Shown here: positions 8,440 through 18,032 of the stretch, in pieces | Numbering within the stretch: the first letter of the stretch is position 1 | Layout: each line of letters starts with the position of its first letter | DNA from: Nitrospirota bacterium | GTDB lineage: Bacteria; Nitrospirota; Thermodesulfovibrionia; Thermodesulfovibrionales; Magnetobacteriaceae | Assembly: GCA_015233685.1 (NCBI GenBank) | Contig: JADFXF010000004.1 | Location: forward strand, 1-52,195 | Direction of reading: 5' to 3' | DNA: 52,195 bases | Notes under the pieces: generated by a model | Database searches by the model: none | What the model saw: the letters and a program-made list of their open reading frames with translations, nothing else | What the model was told of the DNA's origin: nothing | Made by a program: the position numbers and the translations under genes

Positions 8440-10182
8440 CTATTTAACGGCCTTAAGTTTCTTATGCCTGGCTTCCTTTTTCGGTTCTTCCTCGTCGAAC
8501 ATCATCTGGTCAATCGCCGCACCCGCGGGAACCATCGGAAATACCTTCTCCTTCCAATCAATCACGAAGTCCATGAATACCGGTTTTTTAGTCTTCAGCG
8601 CCTCCCTGATTACCGGCTCCACCTCTGATGGTTTCTCAGCGCGCAGCCCCACCGCCGAGTACGCCTCGGCGACCTTGACAAAATCCGGCACCGTGTTCAG
8701 ATGGCTGTGTGAGTATCTCTCTTTGAAGAACAGCTCCTGCCACTGCCTGACCATGCCGAGGTAGCGGTTGTTGAGGATTGCCACCTTTACGGGGAGTTCA
8801 TAGACTACCGCCGTGGCCAGCTCCTGTATGTTCATCTGAATGCTGCCGTCACCGGCTATGTCAATAACGGTCTTATCCGGAAATGCAACCTGGGCGCCTA
8901 TTGCCGCCGGGAATCCATAACCCATTGTGCCCAGCCCCCCTGATGACAGAAACGTGCGCGGCTTGTCGAATTTAAAAAACTGCGCCGCCCACATCTGATT
9001 TTGTCCTACCTCTGTGGTGATTATGGCGTCTCCGCCGGTGGCCTCGTAGAGTTTTTCTATCACGAACTGGGGTTTTATAATCGTATCTGAGTACCTGTAA
9101 CACATAGGTTTCAGTTCTTTCCAATCGTCAAGCTGCTTAAGCCATGCCTTTCTTATCTCGCCCCACTGCGTCTTTTGCCCGGCTTTAACGATTTGATTCA
9201 GTGTCGTAAGGACATTTTTCGAATCCCCTACGATAGGAATGTCCACATGCACATTTTTCCTGATTGACGTGGGGTCAATGTCTATATGCACGATAGTGGC
9301 ATGGGGGGCAAAGGCCGAAATCTTGCCCGTGACCCTGTCATCAAACCTCATGCCTATTGCCACTATAAGGTCTGACTCCTGAATTGCCATATTTGCGTAA
9401 TATGTGCCGTGCATACCGGGCATCCCCAAAGACAGCGGATGTACCGATGGGAAACTGCCTATCCCCATGAGGGTGGTGGTGACAGGTATCTGTGTGAGCT
9501 CGGCCAGCTCTCTGAGGTCTTCCGAGGCGTTGGAGAGGATTACGCCGCCCCCTGCGATAATCACCGGCTTTTTCGATTTGGCAATCTCCTCGGCGGCCTT
9601 TTCAATCATCTTTCTGTTACCCTCTACGGTCGGGTTATAGCTGCGAATCTGGACTTTCTCCGGCCAGTTAAAATTCCCCATTCCGGCTGAAATATCCCTT
9701 GGCAGATCAATAAGCACCGGGCCGGGCCGACCGGTAGAGGCGATATGAAACGCCTCCCTGATAGTGTCGGCAAGGTCGTCTATGTTTTTTACCAGATAGT
9801 TGTACTTTGTACACGGGCGTGTGATTCCTACGATGTCCGCCTCCTGAAAGGCGTCGTTGCCGATAAGCATAGTGGGAACCTGCCCTGTTAGGACCACGAT
9901 GGGGATGGAGTCCATTGCGGCCGTGGCGATGCCAGTTACGGTGTTTGTAGCGCCCGGGCCGGACGTAACCAGCGCCACGCCGACTTTGCCGGTTGAGCGG
10001 GCATAACCGTCCGCCATGTGTGTGGCGCCCTGTTCGTGCCGTGTAAGAAGTAGCTTAATACCTTTTGCGTCATAGAGGTAATCGAAGAGGTTTAGGACAA
10101 CACCGCCGGGATACCCGAATATGTGCGTAACCCCCTCTTTCTTCAACGACTCTACGACAATCTCAGCGCCGCTAACTTTCAT
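8440..10182 (-). CDS. ilvB: Acetolactate synthase, catalytic large subunit
   Basis: A 580-residue ThDP-dependent enzyme of normal length. The N-terminal ThDP domain has FGYPGGVVLNLFD and the catalytic Glu in RHEQGATHMADGYAR. The central FAD/transhydrogenase-like domain has GMPGMHGTYYAN. The C-terminal domain has the ThDP motif GDGSIQMNIQEL...NN (GDG to NN, about 440-468). It condenses two pyruvates, or pyruvate and 2-ketobutyrate, in the first common step of valine, leucine and isoleucine synthesis. An AAGGAG ribosome-binding site precedes the ATG, and a promoter lies about 75 nt upstream. Confidence 0.96.
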   Translation of the reverse strand: MKVSGAEIVVESLKKEGVTHIFGYPGGVVLNLFDYLYDAKGIKLLLTRHEQGATHMADGYARSTGKVGVALVTSGPGATNTVTGIATAAMDSIPIVVLTGQVPTMLIGNDAFQEADIVGITRPCTKYNYLVKNIDDLADTIREAFHIASTGRPGPVLIDLPRDISAGMGNFNWPEKVQIRSYNPTVEGNRKMIEKAAEEIAKSKKPVIIAGGGVILSNASEDLRELAELTQIPVTTTLMGIGSFPSVHPLSLGMPGMHGTYYANMAIQESDLIVAIGMRFDDRVTGKISAFAPHATIVHIDIDPTSIRKNVHVDIPIVGDSKNVLTTLNQIVKAGQKTQWGEIRKAWLKQLDDWKELKPMCYRYSDTIIKPQFVIEKLYEATGGDAIITTEVGQNQMWAAQFFKFDKPRTFLSSGGLGTMGYGFPAAIGAQVAFPDKTVIDIAGDGSIQMNIQELATAVVYELPVKVAILNNRYLGMVRQWQELFFKERYSHSHLNTVPDFVKVAEAYSAVGLRAEKPSEVEPVIREALKTKKPVFMDFVIDWKEKVFPMVPAGAAIDQMMFDEEEPKKEARHKKLKAVK

Positions 10183-10256
10183 AGTTCATGCTCCTTGAAG
10201 CGTGGCAGCCATATCAACACGCTGGCCGCGCGCAATATATTTTTTTCACAGGCGTC

Positions 10257-10286
10257 AGTGTAACACATTTATTTCCATATAGTAAA
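10257..10286 (-). promoter_or_regulatory. Sigma-70-type promoter for ilvBN
   Basis: On the minus strand TTTACT and TACACT are separated by 18 nt. The leader to the ilvB start is about 70 nt and has a small inverted repeat (AGCGTG...ACGCT) but no obvious run of branched-chain codons, so a classical attenuator peptide is not evident. Confidence 0.45.
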
Positions 10287-10336
10287 CACTCCCGCTGGCA
10301 GTGCCTAAGGGAATGATATCACTGGCGTAAGGACAT

Positions 10337-10900
10337 TTATTGATGTATGTAGTAAATCCACATCCTGGTATTTATCAGGCAGCCCAGCCTTAGTTGCCTG
10401 TTGTTGGAATATTTAGCGTCATATATAAACCTGAATGTCTTACCCTGTCCAATATCGCTTTTGGTTGGGGTTTCACCTTCTACAAGGGAGACAGATTCCA
10501 ATTTATCCTTGTCGGCAATTATCCCGCCGGTCTTTGATACTGTGTATAGGGCCTTAATGCCACCTTCACAGGCCTTTTTAAACCAATCGCTTATCCCTGA
10601 GACGTCCTTAACCTCCTGAATCAATTCTTTTGGCAGATTACCAATTACCGCCGTGCCTCCGCAGTACAGTAAATTGCCCTTCACGGCCTTTATATTATTC
10701 TCGTGAATACAAAAACGGCCCCTTCTGTTGCAGAAATACGGGCCGTCAATAAGACATCCATCCAGGGACTTCTCTTCGTTATTATTAAGAACCAATATTA
10801 CATTATCCGCATTACCGGTGTCCTCGTCCACGGCGCAGGCCATCTCTCCATAAATGCACAGCGCGGTTAATATCAGCGTTATTATAATCTTACAGTTCAT
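10337..10900 (-). CDS. Exported Cys-rich protein of unknown function
   Basis: A 187-residue protein with a clear Sec signal peptide (basic MNCK, hydrophobic IIITLILTALCIYG, likely cleavage near AVDED). The mature part holds seven to eight Cys residues, including LDGCLIDGPYFC and a CIHEN segment, consistent with disulfides in the periplasm. No family is recognised. It lies downstream of queC on the same strand with only 20 nt between, so it may share a transcript, but nothing links it to queuosine. The AT/GC balance is slightly lower in GC than neighbours. Confidence 0.6.
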   Translation of the reverse strand: MNCKIIITLILTALCIYGEMACAVDEDTGNADNVILVLNNNEEKSLDGCLIDGPYFCNRRGRFCIHENNIKAVKGNLLYCGGTAVIGNLPKELIQEVKDVSGISDWFKKACEGGIKALYTVSKTGGIIADKDKLESVSLVEGETPTKSDIGQGKTFRFIYDAKYSNNRQLRLGCLINTRMWIYYIHQ

Positions 10901-10920
10901 AGAATGGTATTATATTTACA

Positions 10921-11667
10921 TCAGATATTATTGTCAATGGCCGTGGCATATTTAATGGGGTCTTTCACACCGAGGCGCTGAAAACCTTTTTGGCGTATCA
11001 CGCAGGAATCGCACCGCCCACATGCCCCGTCAGCAGGGGTTGGGTCATAGCATGAGCTTGTCAGCGAATAATCCACGCCAAGCTCCATGCCAGTTTTGAT
11101 TATCTCCGCCTTTGTCATGCTTAGCAGGGGGGCGTGGATTACGACAGTCCCCCTACCCTCTACCGCCGCCTTAGTGGCCAGATTGGCCATAGCCTGAAAT
11201 GATTTGAGATACTCTGGACGGCAGTCGGGGTAACCGCTGTAGTCAACGGCGTTTGCGCCTATGAAAATGTCAAAAGCCCCCAGAACCTCCGCCCAGGCCA
11301 GGGCAAAGGAAAGAAATATCGTATTTCTGGCCGGTACATACGTTGCCGGAATCACACACGCGCCGTTGCTGACGCCGGTGGAGGCGCTGTCTTTGGGGAC
11401 TTCCATATCGCTTGTCAGCGCAGACCCTCCAATGCCTCTCATGTCGAATTTAATAATCAGATGGCCGGACACGCCAAGAAACTCCGCAACCCTGCCCGCG
11501 CTCTGAAGCTCTGTGATGTGTCTCTGCCCGTAGTCAAATGATACGGCATAACACTCATACCCATCACTTTTTGCTATGGCAAGGGCAGTCGCAGAGTCAA
11601 CCCCGCCGCTTAGTAAGACGACCGCCTTACGCGCCAAGCCCCGGACACCGGCATTACATTGTAACAA
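10921..11667 (-). CDS. queC: 7-cyano-7-deazaguanine synthase
   Basis: The protein carries the PP-loop [19 protein letters not shown] and the C-terminal zinc site [18 protein letters not shown] with four Cys, both diagnostic of QueC. It converts carboxy-deazaguanine to preQ0 with ATP and ammonia in queuosine synthesis. Start choice: an open frame extends to GTG at 11715, but that codon and the next ~14 lie in a dispersed palindromic repeat. AAGGAG at 11674-11679 has 6-nt spacing to TTG at 11667, giving 248 residues. No other queuosine genes are nearby. The N-terminus therefore still has about 12 residues before the first strand. Confidence 0.93.
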   Translation of the reverse strand: MLQCNAGVRGLARKAVVLLSGGVDSATALAIAKSDGYECYAVSFDYGQRHITELQSAGRVAEFLGVSGHLIIKFDMRGIGGSALTSDMEVPKDSASTGVSNGACVIPATYVPARNTIFLSFALAWAEVLGAFDIFIGANAVDYSGYPDCRPEYLKSFQAMANLATKAAVEGRGTVVIHAPLLSMTKAEIIKTGMELGVDYSLTSSCYDPTPADGACGRCDSCVIRQKGFQRLGVKDPIKYATAIDNNI

Positions 11668-11681
11668 TTTCAACTCCTTAA

Positions 11682-11774
11682 GGATTAACGACGAAGGGGG
11701 ATAATCCCCCTTCACCCCGTAAATCCCGCCACGCTTTATCTATTTAGTTCAGACTGCCGCTCGTTGGCGGCGGC
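11682..11774 (+). repeat. Dispersed ~90-bp repeat, copy 1
   Basis: Two modules: a palindrome (GAAGGGGG-ATAAT-CCCCCTTC) and, about 25 nt later, CTTTATCTATTTAG followed by a GCCG/CGGC stem. The same order occurs in inverted orientation at 20734-20824, and the second module at 25568-25641. This copy provides a false upstream extension to queC. Confidence 0.75.
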
Positions 11775-11787
11775 AATTACCATTTAA

Positions 11788-14700
11788 TCATATCTCTATC
11801 TTAAACTCCGCACCGCCTTCGATATTTCTTACCGTTAGGCTCCAGCCCATGTTTGTTTCGATTATCGTCTTTGACATATACAGGCCAATTCCCGTGCCCA
11901 CATTCGACGGTTTGGTTGTAAAGTGCGCGTCGAAAACTTTGCCTATTATATCTTCAGGGATGCCGCCTCCGGTGTCGCTTATGGTGATTATCATTTTTCC
12001 CCCGTCGGCATGGGAAATATGAATATCAATATTGTCTTTTACGGCAGACAGTTTTCCCCCGCGCCTTGACAGTATCGCGTCCCTCGAATTATTAATTATG
12101 TTTAAAATGACTTGCTTAAATTCGTTTGGATATCCTGTTACATCATTGAAGTCTCCTTCATCCGATATTATGTTTATAAAAATACTGTCCTTCACAAAAT
12201 ATGCCGAGAACATCCCGACCAGCTCCTCTATCGCCTGTTTGATGTCAAACCGGACTTTCTCTTTGGATGGTAGTAAGAACTTGCGAAAATCACTGACCGT
12301 GCTCACCATGAATTCTACATGGTCAACTATGGTTCTTTGCGATTTGTTTAAATAGTCGGCATCCAGTTCGCCATAGGCATATGCGTCTTTAAGGTCCTGA
12401 GCCGTTATCGCAATAACGTTCAGCGGCTGTTTCCACTGGTGGGCTATCAGGCTTATCATCTCCCCCATTGACGCCATTTTTGACTGCTGCCTAAGGAGCT
12501 GCTCGCCTTCTTGTCTTTTGTTTGTTTCCTCTATAACTTTTTCGCTGAGTTCCTCGTTAAACCTGCGGAGTTCGTCTTCCATACGCTTTCGTTCGGAGAT
12601 ATTGCGCGCGGCGGCAAATACCCCCACGACTTTGCCCGCCTCATCCTTATACACAGAGGCGTTATATAAAACGGGTGTGATATTGCCGTTGCGGTGCCTG
12701 ATGCTGAGTTCATAATCGCGCACCTCCCCATAGTCAAACACCCTTTTGTAACCCGCCTCAGCTTTGTCCGGTTCGGTAAAATAGCTAGAGAAACTGGTTC
12801 CTATTAGCTCGTCTCTCAGGTATCCTGTAACGTTCTCTGTGGCCGCGTTAACATCGCTTATCTTGCCGCCGTGTGTGATGGTCACCAGCGGGTCTAAGCT
12901 CGTCTCTATGAGATTTCTGGTATAAAGGCCGGCAGCCTTTACGGCGTCTGTGAGTCGTTTGTGTTGAATATTCTGCCACAACCAATCTATAAATATCGTT
13001 AACTGATTAACGTCAGTTTGAGTATATTCCCCATCCTTGTTTCCTACGGCCGTTACCACGGCAATCCTGCCGCCGGCAAAGGTCGGCACTACCATCAGGC
13101 TTTTCAGAGGCATATGGCCTTGCGGATATCCGTGTTTATTTAATGTGGTCGTCTCGTAATTATTAACGATGATAGACCTTCTCTGGCGTACCGCCTCAGC
13201 CCACAGGCCGGAGTGTTCTATTTTAAAATGCAAATCTTCTTTATTAACGGCACACTCTTTCATTACATTTGTAGAGAACGCGCTGGTTGTGTATTCAGAC
13301 TCGTCCTCATTGCCAAACGATATAAAACCAATCGCGCTGCCTGTTAAATCAATACTCCTTTCAAGAACAAAGGCCATAATTTCACTTACAGGTTTGTCCG
13401 TGAGCTGATGTAACTCAACCATGCTCTCAAGGCGTTTTTCGTTAACCCTCCTAAATTCCTCCATTTCCCTCTGCTTTGTAATATCTTCCACAATCGCGAG
13501 ATGACAATCGGACGCTTCACCTTCTACCCATAGAGATACAACAACAATCCTTACCCATACAACAGAACCGTCTTTACGAATATATCTTTTTTCAGCGCTG
13601 AATTTATCAACGTCACCTTCCACAAGCCTTTTACTGTTGGCAAGGTGGACCGCAAGGTCATCAGGGTGTGTAATGGCTTGAAAAGTCAGCTTTGACAATT
13701 CCTCCATCGAATATCCTGTGATGTTGCAAAATGCCTGGTTAATTTCAACAAACCGTCCGAATTGTGATTCAACAATCGCTATACCGACTGGAGACTGCTC
13801 GAAAATTGCCCTCAACCGGATTTCAGACCGTTTCATTTGATACTCTAATTCCTTGAGTTCTGTAATGTCTTCGGCAGTGCCGATGATCATCTCAATCTTT
13901 TCATTGTCATAGACAGGCGTAATGCTGAAAATGATAATTCTCTTTTCAGCGTCTTTACGTGTCAACCCGACTTCGTAATTTACCACCCTTTCCCCATCAA
14001 CGGACGCCCTGATAAACTGTTTATTTATCTGCGGCAGAACATCGTTGTCGAACAACATTGAAAATGGATGCCCTATTAACTCATCCGCCGAATATCCGGT
14101 AATAGACGATACTTTGCAGTTGATTAATAAAAATATTCCGGTCAAGTCTATTGAATAAACGGCATTTGTGGTGTTCTCTAAAACTTTCTGTAAGAAATCT
14201 TTTCTCCGTCTCAGCTCAATATGATTCTCTCTTATCTCTCTGACCATCTTGTTGAAAGAATACGCCAATTGCCCAAGCTCGTCTTTAGAGTCAACAGTAA
14301 CCACGGTATCAAGATTGCCCTTTCCCACATCACATGCGGCTTTTGTCAAAAGCAAGATTGGGCGTGTCTGCCATCTTATAATAATATTCGCAACTATTAA
14401 CGCCGCCGTAAGGTAACAAATGATAAGGACAATAACAAAACGCAATTTTTTATAATAAGGGGCAAGGACTTCGGAATAATCACGCTTAACGACTAAACCC
14501 CAGCCAGTGGATGCGTCTATGGGTATATATCTGTACGCGGCCAGCACCTTTGTGCCATTATAGTCCGTGCCGACAATAGTACCTTCGTTAGCGTCTAACG
14601 CGCGCGCCATCGCTTCAGTCTTGAGCTTGTACTGCAATGGAACAGGGTCATCGCCGCTGGGAAGCTTATGTTTCAGATTTACAAGCAACAGCCCATCGTT

Positions 14701-15369
14701 ATTTGCCAGTATCGTCTCCGAAGTGTCTCCACGCTGGGTGTTATATGACAATGCCGCCATAAAATCCGACATGGTGACGTTCATAATAACGATATACCGT
14801 GGTTGAGAATCCACATTAATAACATGGGATACGTAAAGGTCAGTAGCGCCGTCTGTTGGATCAAAGGCAAAACAGATGTGATATCGGCGCGACTTCATTG
14901 CCCCTGTGAAGTAATCAACGAATGAGACGTCCCTCCCAATGTCTTTACTCCTTGTGGACGCTATTACTTTTCCGCTTTGGATATCGGCTAACTGAATATT
15001 ATCGAAGATATTAAATGTCGTCCTGTAATCTTCCAGATATTGAATAAATTCATGATTTTCGGCAAGAGACTCGTCGTTAGAAACATATGACTTTGTTAAA
15101 TTACTCTTTACAAATGTTTCGATATTTGATGTAAATCTTAAAATCCTCCTGTTTATATTTTCCTTTCTGACATCGGCAATTTGGTTTACATTAGTAACAG
15201 CCTCATCAAATACCTTATGATAATCGCTTTCTACATCGGTAAACGGCACTCCTGTTAAATCGGTAAATATAAAAAAAGAAACTACAACTATAGTAATGAG
15301 CAGGCTAATAAACAAAAACATCTTTGCCCTGATGCTGTACGACTTTATTTCAAACGCCGGTTTTTTCAT
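11788..15369 (-). CDS. Multi-sensor histidine kinase (Cache-HAMP-PAS-PAS-GAF-PAS-HisKA-HATPase)
   Basis: A 1193-residue membrane sensor kinase. TM1 is about 17-38, a Cache-like extracytoplasmic region about 40-310, TM2 about 312-333, and HAMP about 334-386. Two PAS domains follow (about 395-515 and 520-640), a GAF domain (about 660-820), a third PAS (about 830-950), a coiled linker, an H-box with IAHQWKQPLN (His near 995), and an HATPase domain with NIINNSRDAI, DTGGGIP and GTGIGLYMSK. No receiver domain is present and no response regulator lies nearby. Its ATG overlaps the stop of the upstream periplasmic binding protein gene by 4 nt, so the two are translationally coupled and probably form one sensing pathway. 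Confidence 0.92.
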   Translation of the reverse strand: MKKPAFEIKSYSIRAKMFLFISLLITIVVVSFFIFTDLTGVPFTDVESDYHKVFDEAVTNVNQIADVRKENINRRILRFTSNIETFVKSNLTKSYVSNDESLAENHEFIQYLEDYRTTFNIFDNIQLADIQSGKVIASTRSKDIGRDVSFVDYFTGAMKSRRYHICFAFDPTDGATDLYVSHVINVDSQPRYIVIMNVTMSDFMAALSYNTQRGDTSETILANNDGLLLVNLKHKLPSGDDPVPLQYKLKTEAMARALDANEGTIVGTDYNGTKVLAAYRYIPIDASTGWGLVVKRDYSEVLAPYYKKLRFVIVLIICYLTAALIVANIIIRWQTRPILLLTKAACDVGKGNLDTVVTVDSKDELGQLAYSFNKMVREIRENHIELRRRKDFLQKVLENTTNAVYSIDLTGIFLLINCKVSSITGYSADELIGHPFSMLFDNDVLPQINKQFIRASVDGERVVNYEVGLTRKDAEKRIIIFSITPVYDNEKIEMIIGTAEDITELKELEYQMKRSEIRLRAIFEQSPVGIAIVESQFGRFVEINQAFCNITGYSMEELSKLTFQAITHPDDLAVHLANSKRLVEGDVDKFSAEKRYIRKDGSVVWVRIVVVSLWVEGEASDCHLAIVEDITKQREMEEFRRVNEKRLESMVELHQLTDKPVSEIMAFVLERSIDLTGSAIGFISFGNEDESEYTTSAFSTNVMKECAVNKEDLHFKIEHSGLWAEAVRQRRSIIVNNYETTTLNKHGYPQGHMPLKSLMVVPTFAGGRIAVVTAVGNKDGEYTQTDVNQLTIFIDWLWQNIQHKRLTDAVKAAGLYTRNLIETSLDPLVTITHGGKISDVNAATENVTGYLRDELIGTSFSSYFTEPDKAEAGYKRVFDYGEVRDYELSIRHRNGNITPVLYNASVYKDEAGKVVGVFAAARNISERKRMEDELRRFNEELSEKVIEETNKRQEGEQLLRQQSKMASMGEMISLIAHQWKQPLNVIAITAQDLKDAYAYGELDADYLNKSQRTIVDHVEFMVSTVSDFRKFLLPSKEKVRFDIKQAIEELVGMFSAYFVKDSIFINIISDEGDFNDVTGYPNEFKQVILNIINNSRDAILSRRGGKLSAVKDNIDIHISHADGGKMIITISDTGGGIPEDIIGKVFDAHFTTKPSNVGTGIGLYMSKTIIETNMGWSLTVRNIEGGAEFKIEI

Positions 15370-16505
15370 CGAACAGCCTTCACATCGTAATGGAACTCAT
15401 TAAGATTATATTTATCGGGCATATTATGGACGTCATAGATCAATTTCCTGTCAAAACTTCCGATTATTTTCTCAGTGCTCACGGCGGAGTCAATTTTACC
15501 AAAACCCTTCAGAAATTTAAGCATCAAGGCAATCTGGCCTTCTATTTTAAGACTATTTTCGGGAATAACCGGCACTTCGGACTGCCACATAATATTTTTA
15601 TCTGCTATATCCACAATCTGTTCCGTTGTTATATCAGGGGTACCTTCCATGAGAGGTTGTATGTCCGCCTTTGTCCATGTGGCGGCAAGAAATAGATTTT
15701 CTCCACTGCTCGCTATCCATTTTACAGCCTTGATTTCAGCCGCCAGCACCACCCGCGTTGCTTCGGGATGTTTTACATAATACTCCTTCGAAAAATAAAA
15801 ATAACAAAAGGCCAAAGACCTGTGGATGACGGCACCTTCGGGATAACCTTTCAGGGCAAGGCTGACAGTCAGGTCAATATCCGAAAAAGCAAATATTTTA
15901 TTATTCACCAGAGCTGCTACCATTCCTTCACGGCTAAGCGGCACAAGCGTAACGTCCTTTTCGGCAATCCCAGCGTCTGATAATGTTTTAAGCAGGGCGT
16001 AATGTCCCGTAGAGGTGGATGAGTAGCCAATTCGTTTGCCTCTCAGCTCTTCTATAAACACACGCCGCCTTGCGACTATGGATGTAGGCGACTGATGCAT
16101 TATCGCCGGAATAAAGACATCTTTTTTCGACGCCGCGGTGATCGCCGGAATTTCGCCCGCCACGCCGGCTTGCAAATCATCGCTCAGAAAGAACTTATTG
16201 ACGTCCCTTCCCGTTAAGAATGGATAGAAGACAATAGTAATTCCCATTTCCTGCAACTTACGCCGCAGGATTAAATCCCGGCTCATAACCGCGGTGATAA
16301 CACCGGCGGGCAGGTAATTCGGCTGAACCCCTATATTCAGGTAATTGTCGGATTTTGTGAATTTATATTCAGAATAATAGGGCTTATCCTCAGGCCTGGG
16401 TTGGCTATCCGCCGCATATGCAATATTCAACGCCGAAGATAATATAAGCGCTGAAACGGCAAGACAGGTAATATGTTTGACGAGTTTAAAATCCAATATC
16501 TTCAT
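15366..16505 (-). CDS. Periplasmic substrate-binding protein (NMT1/PhnD-like), kinase-coupled
   Basis: A 379-residue protein with a signal peptide (MKILDFKLVKHITCLAVSAL to about NIAYAA) and a two-lobe type-II binding protein fold: LNIGVQPNYLPAGV, a ligand loop ...GEIPAITAASKKD, and RGKRIGYSSTSTGHYAL. Binding proteins of this type deliver ligands to ABC importers, but no permease or ATPase is encoded here. The gene overlaps the histidine kinase by 4 nt, so it more likely presents a ligand to the kinase's Cache region. A close paralogue is encoded immediately upstream, with a similar promoter and leader. The ligand is unknown. Confidence 0.85.
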   Translation of the reverse strand: MKILDFKLVKHITCLAVSALILSSALNIAYAADSQPRPEDKPYYSEYKFTKSDNYLNIGVQPNYLPAGVITAVMSRDLILRRKLQEMGITIVFYPFLTGRDVNKFFLSDDLQAGVAGEIPAITAASKKDVFIPAIMHQSPTSIVARRRVFIEELRGKRIGYSSTSTGHYALLKTLSDAGIAEKDVTLVPLSREGMVAALVNNKIFAFSDIDLTVSLALKGYPEGAVIHRSLAFCYFYFSKEYYVKHPEATRVVLAAEIKAVKWIASSGENLFLAATWTKADIQPLMEGTPDITTEQIVDIADKNIMWQSEVPVIPENSLKIEGQIALMLKFLKGFGKIDSAVSTEKIIGSFDRKLIYDVHNMPDKYNLNEFHYDVKAVR

Positions 16506-16580
16506 AAAAAAACCCTCTGTACCGAATAAAAGACTTTAAAACTCCTTATCGTCTCAGATGGAAACCGTTGTTGCTGCCTT

Positions 16581-16610
16581 AATGTAACATTAAATAGCAT
16601 TTTTTTGCAA
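16581..16610 (-). promoter_or_regulatory. Promoter of the first binding-protein/kinase unit
   Basis: Minus strand TTGCAA and TACATT with an 18-nt spacer. The same elements and the GGTTTCCATCT leader motif recur in front of the paralogous gene at 17924-17952, so promoter and leader were duplicated with the gene. Confidence 0.5.
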
Positions 16611-16698
16611 TGTTGTAAGAATCCCCACGCCACGACTCCACCCTGCTTACCTCATCATCATAACGGCCTAAGGGCAAATACAAGCGGGACACCTTTAT

Positions 16699-17850
16699 TC
16701 ATTTTGCAACTGGCTCCTTTACATCATAATGGAACTTATTAAGACTATATTTATCGGGCATATCAAGGATGTCGTAGACTAATTGCATGTCAAAAATTCC
16801 AATGATTTTCTCAGTGCTCACAGAGGAATCAATTAGTCCGTGACTCTTCAAAAACTCCAGCACCGAGGCAATAGAACCATCTCTATTCAGGCTCGTTTGC
16901 GGAATAACCGGCACATCGGACTGCCACAACTTATCACTCGTCAATATAGCCTCAATCTGGTCTGGCGTTATATCAAAATTTTCTCCCTCAATAGACTTAA
17001 TCTTCGCTTGTGCCCATGTGGCGGCAAGGGATATGTTTTCCTTGTTTGCCTTTAGCCATTTTATAGCCCGGATCTCAGCGGCTATCACATGGCGTACCGC
17101 TTCGGGGTGTTTTATATAAAACTCCTTAGAAAAATAGATATAGCCGGAGGTCATAGTCCTAAAGATAACAACGCTGTCAAGGTAGTTTCGCATAGTAAAG
17201 CTGACAGTTGAGTCTGCAGCCGCAAACGCGAATATTTTATTGTTCATTAGGGCGTCTTTCATTTTTGGCTGGTCAAGCGGCACAAGCGTAACGTCCTTTT
17301 CGGTCATCCCCGAATAGGATAAGGCCTTAAGAAGGGTGTAATGTCCAACGGAGCCGGGTGCGTAACCGATACGCTTACCTTTCAGTCTTTCTATAGGCAT
17401 ATGCCGCCTTGCGACTATGGACGTAAACGACTGCTGCATTATGGCGGGGATAAAGATGTCCTTTTTCGACGCGGCGATAATCGTCGGCATACTCCCTACG
17501 ACGCCGGCTTGCAAATCATCGCTCAGAAAGAACTTGTTGATGTCCCTGCCATTGAAGAATGGATAGAAGACAATTGTTATCCCTATTTCTTGCAGTTTAC
17601 GACGCAAGATTAAATCCCTGCTTATAACCGTAGTGATAGCACCGGAAGGCAGGAAATATGGCTGAACCCCAATATTCAGATAATTGCCGGACTTTACAAA
17701 TTTATATTCGGAATAATAGGGCTTATCATAAGGCTTTGGGGCATTTGGCTCGCCCGCTGCATAGGCAATATTCAGCGGCAAAGCTATTATAAGCGCCGCA
17801 ACGGTAAGACAGGTAATATATATGATGAGCTTAAAATCCAATATCTTCAC
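16699..17850 (-). CDS. Periplasmic substrate-binding protein (NMT1/PhnD-like), paralogue
   Basis: A 383-residue paralogue of the binding protein downstream, with the same signal peptide pattern (VKILDFKLIIYITCLTVAAL) and the same ligand-loop layout (GSMPTIIAASKKD, KGKRIGYAPGSVGHYTL). GTG at 17850 is the start because it aligns exactly with the paralogue's ATG and has GAGGGC at 6-nt spacing; the open frame upstream to 17985 has no similarity. Differences cluster in the ligand-binding loops, so the two may bind different ligands or act as agonist and antagonist receptors for the kinase. No transporter genes are adjacent. The gap to the next gene is 193 nt and contains that gene's own promoter. 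Confidence 0.85.
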   Translation of the reverse strand: MKILDFKLIIYITCLTVAALIIALPLNIAYAAGEPNAPKPYDKPYYSEYKFVKSGNYLNIGVQPYFLPSGAITTVISRDLILRRKLQEIGITIVFYPFFNGRDINKFFLSDDLQAGVVGSMPTIIAASKKDIFIPAIMQQSFTSIVARRHMPIERLKGKRIGYAPGSVGHYTLLKALSYSGMTEKDVTLVPLDQPKMKDALMNNKIFAFAAADSTVSFTMRNYLDSVVIFRTMTSGYIYFSKEFYIKHPEAVRHVIAAEIRAIKWLKANKENISLAATWAQAKIKSIEGENFDITPDQIEAILTSDKLWQSDVPVIPQTSLNRDGSIASVLEFLKSHGLIDSSVSTEKIIGIFDMQLVYDILDMPDKYSLNKFHYDVKEPVAK

Positions 17851-17923
17851 AGAAACGCCCTCTTTACCGAATGTAAGAACTGGCCACTTCCGGTTTTTAG
17901 ATGGAAACCATTGTCGCAACCGT

Positions 17924-17952
17924 ATGGTAACATAAGTCACATCTTTTTGCAA
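17924..17952 (-). promoter_or_regulatory. Promoter of the second binding-protein gene
   Basis: Minus strand TTGCAA and TACCAT with a 17-nt spacer, aligned with the promoter at 16581-16610. Transcription would give a leader of about 70 nt. Confidence 0.5.
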
Positions 17953-17980
17953 TACGTAGCAACGGCATTGCGCTGCCTTT

Positions 17981-18032
17981 GTCACTGTAACTATTTGTCA
18001 CTGTAACTATTTGTTACTGAAACTATTTGTCA
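17981..18032. repeat. Three-and-a-bit 16-bp tandem repeats, operator-like
   Basis: GTCACTGTAACTATTT occurs twice perfectly, then once with two changes, then the first 4 bases again (17981-17996, 17997-18012, 18013-18028, 18029-18032). The array lies between two divergent promoters and its last unit forms the -35 box for tatA. Confidence 0.85.

Noticed and set aside
10183-10256. Branched-chain amino acid attenuator or T-box in the ilvB leader
   Set aside because: The leader is only about 70 nt, with no Leu/Val/Ile-rich peptide and no T-box motif.
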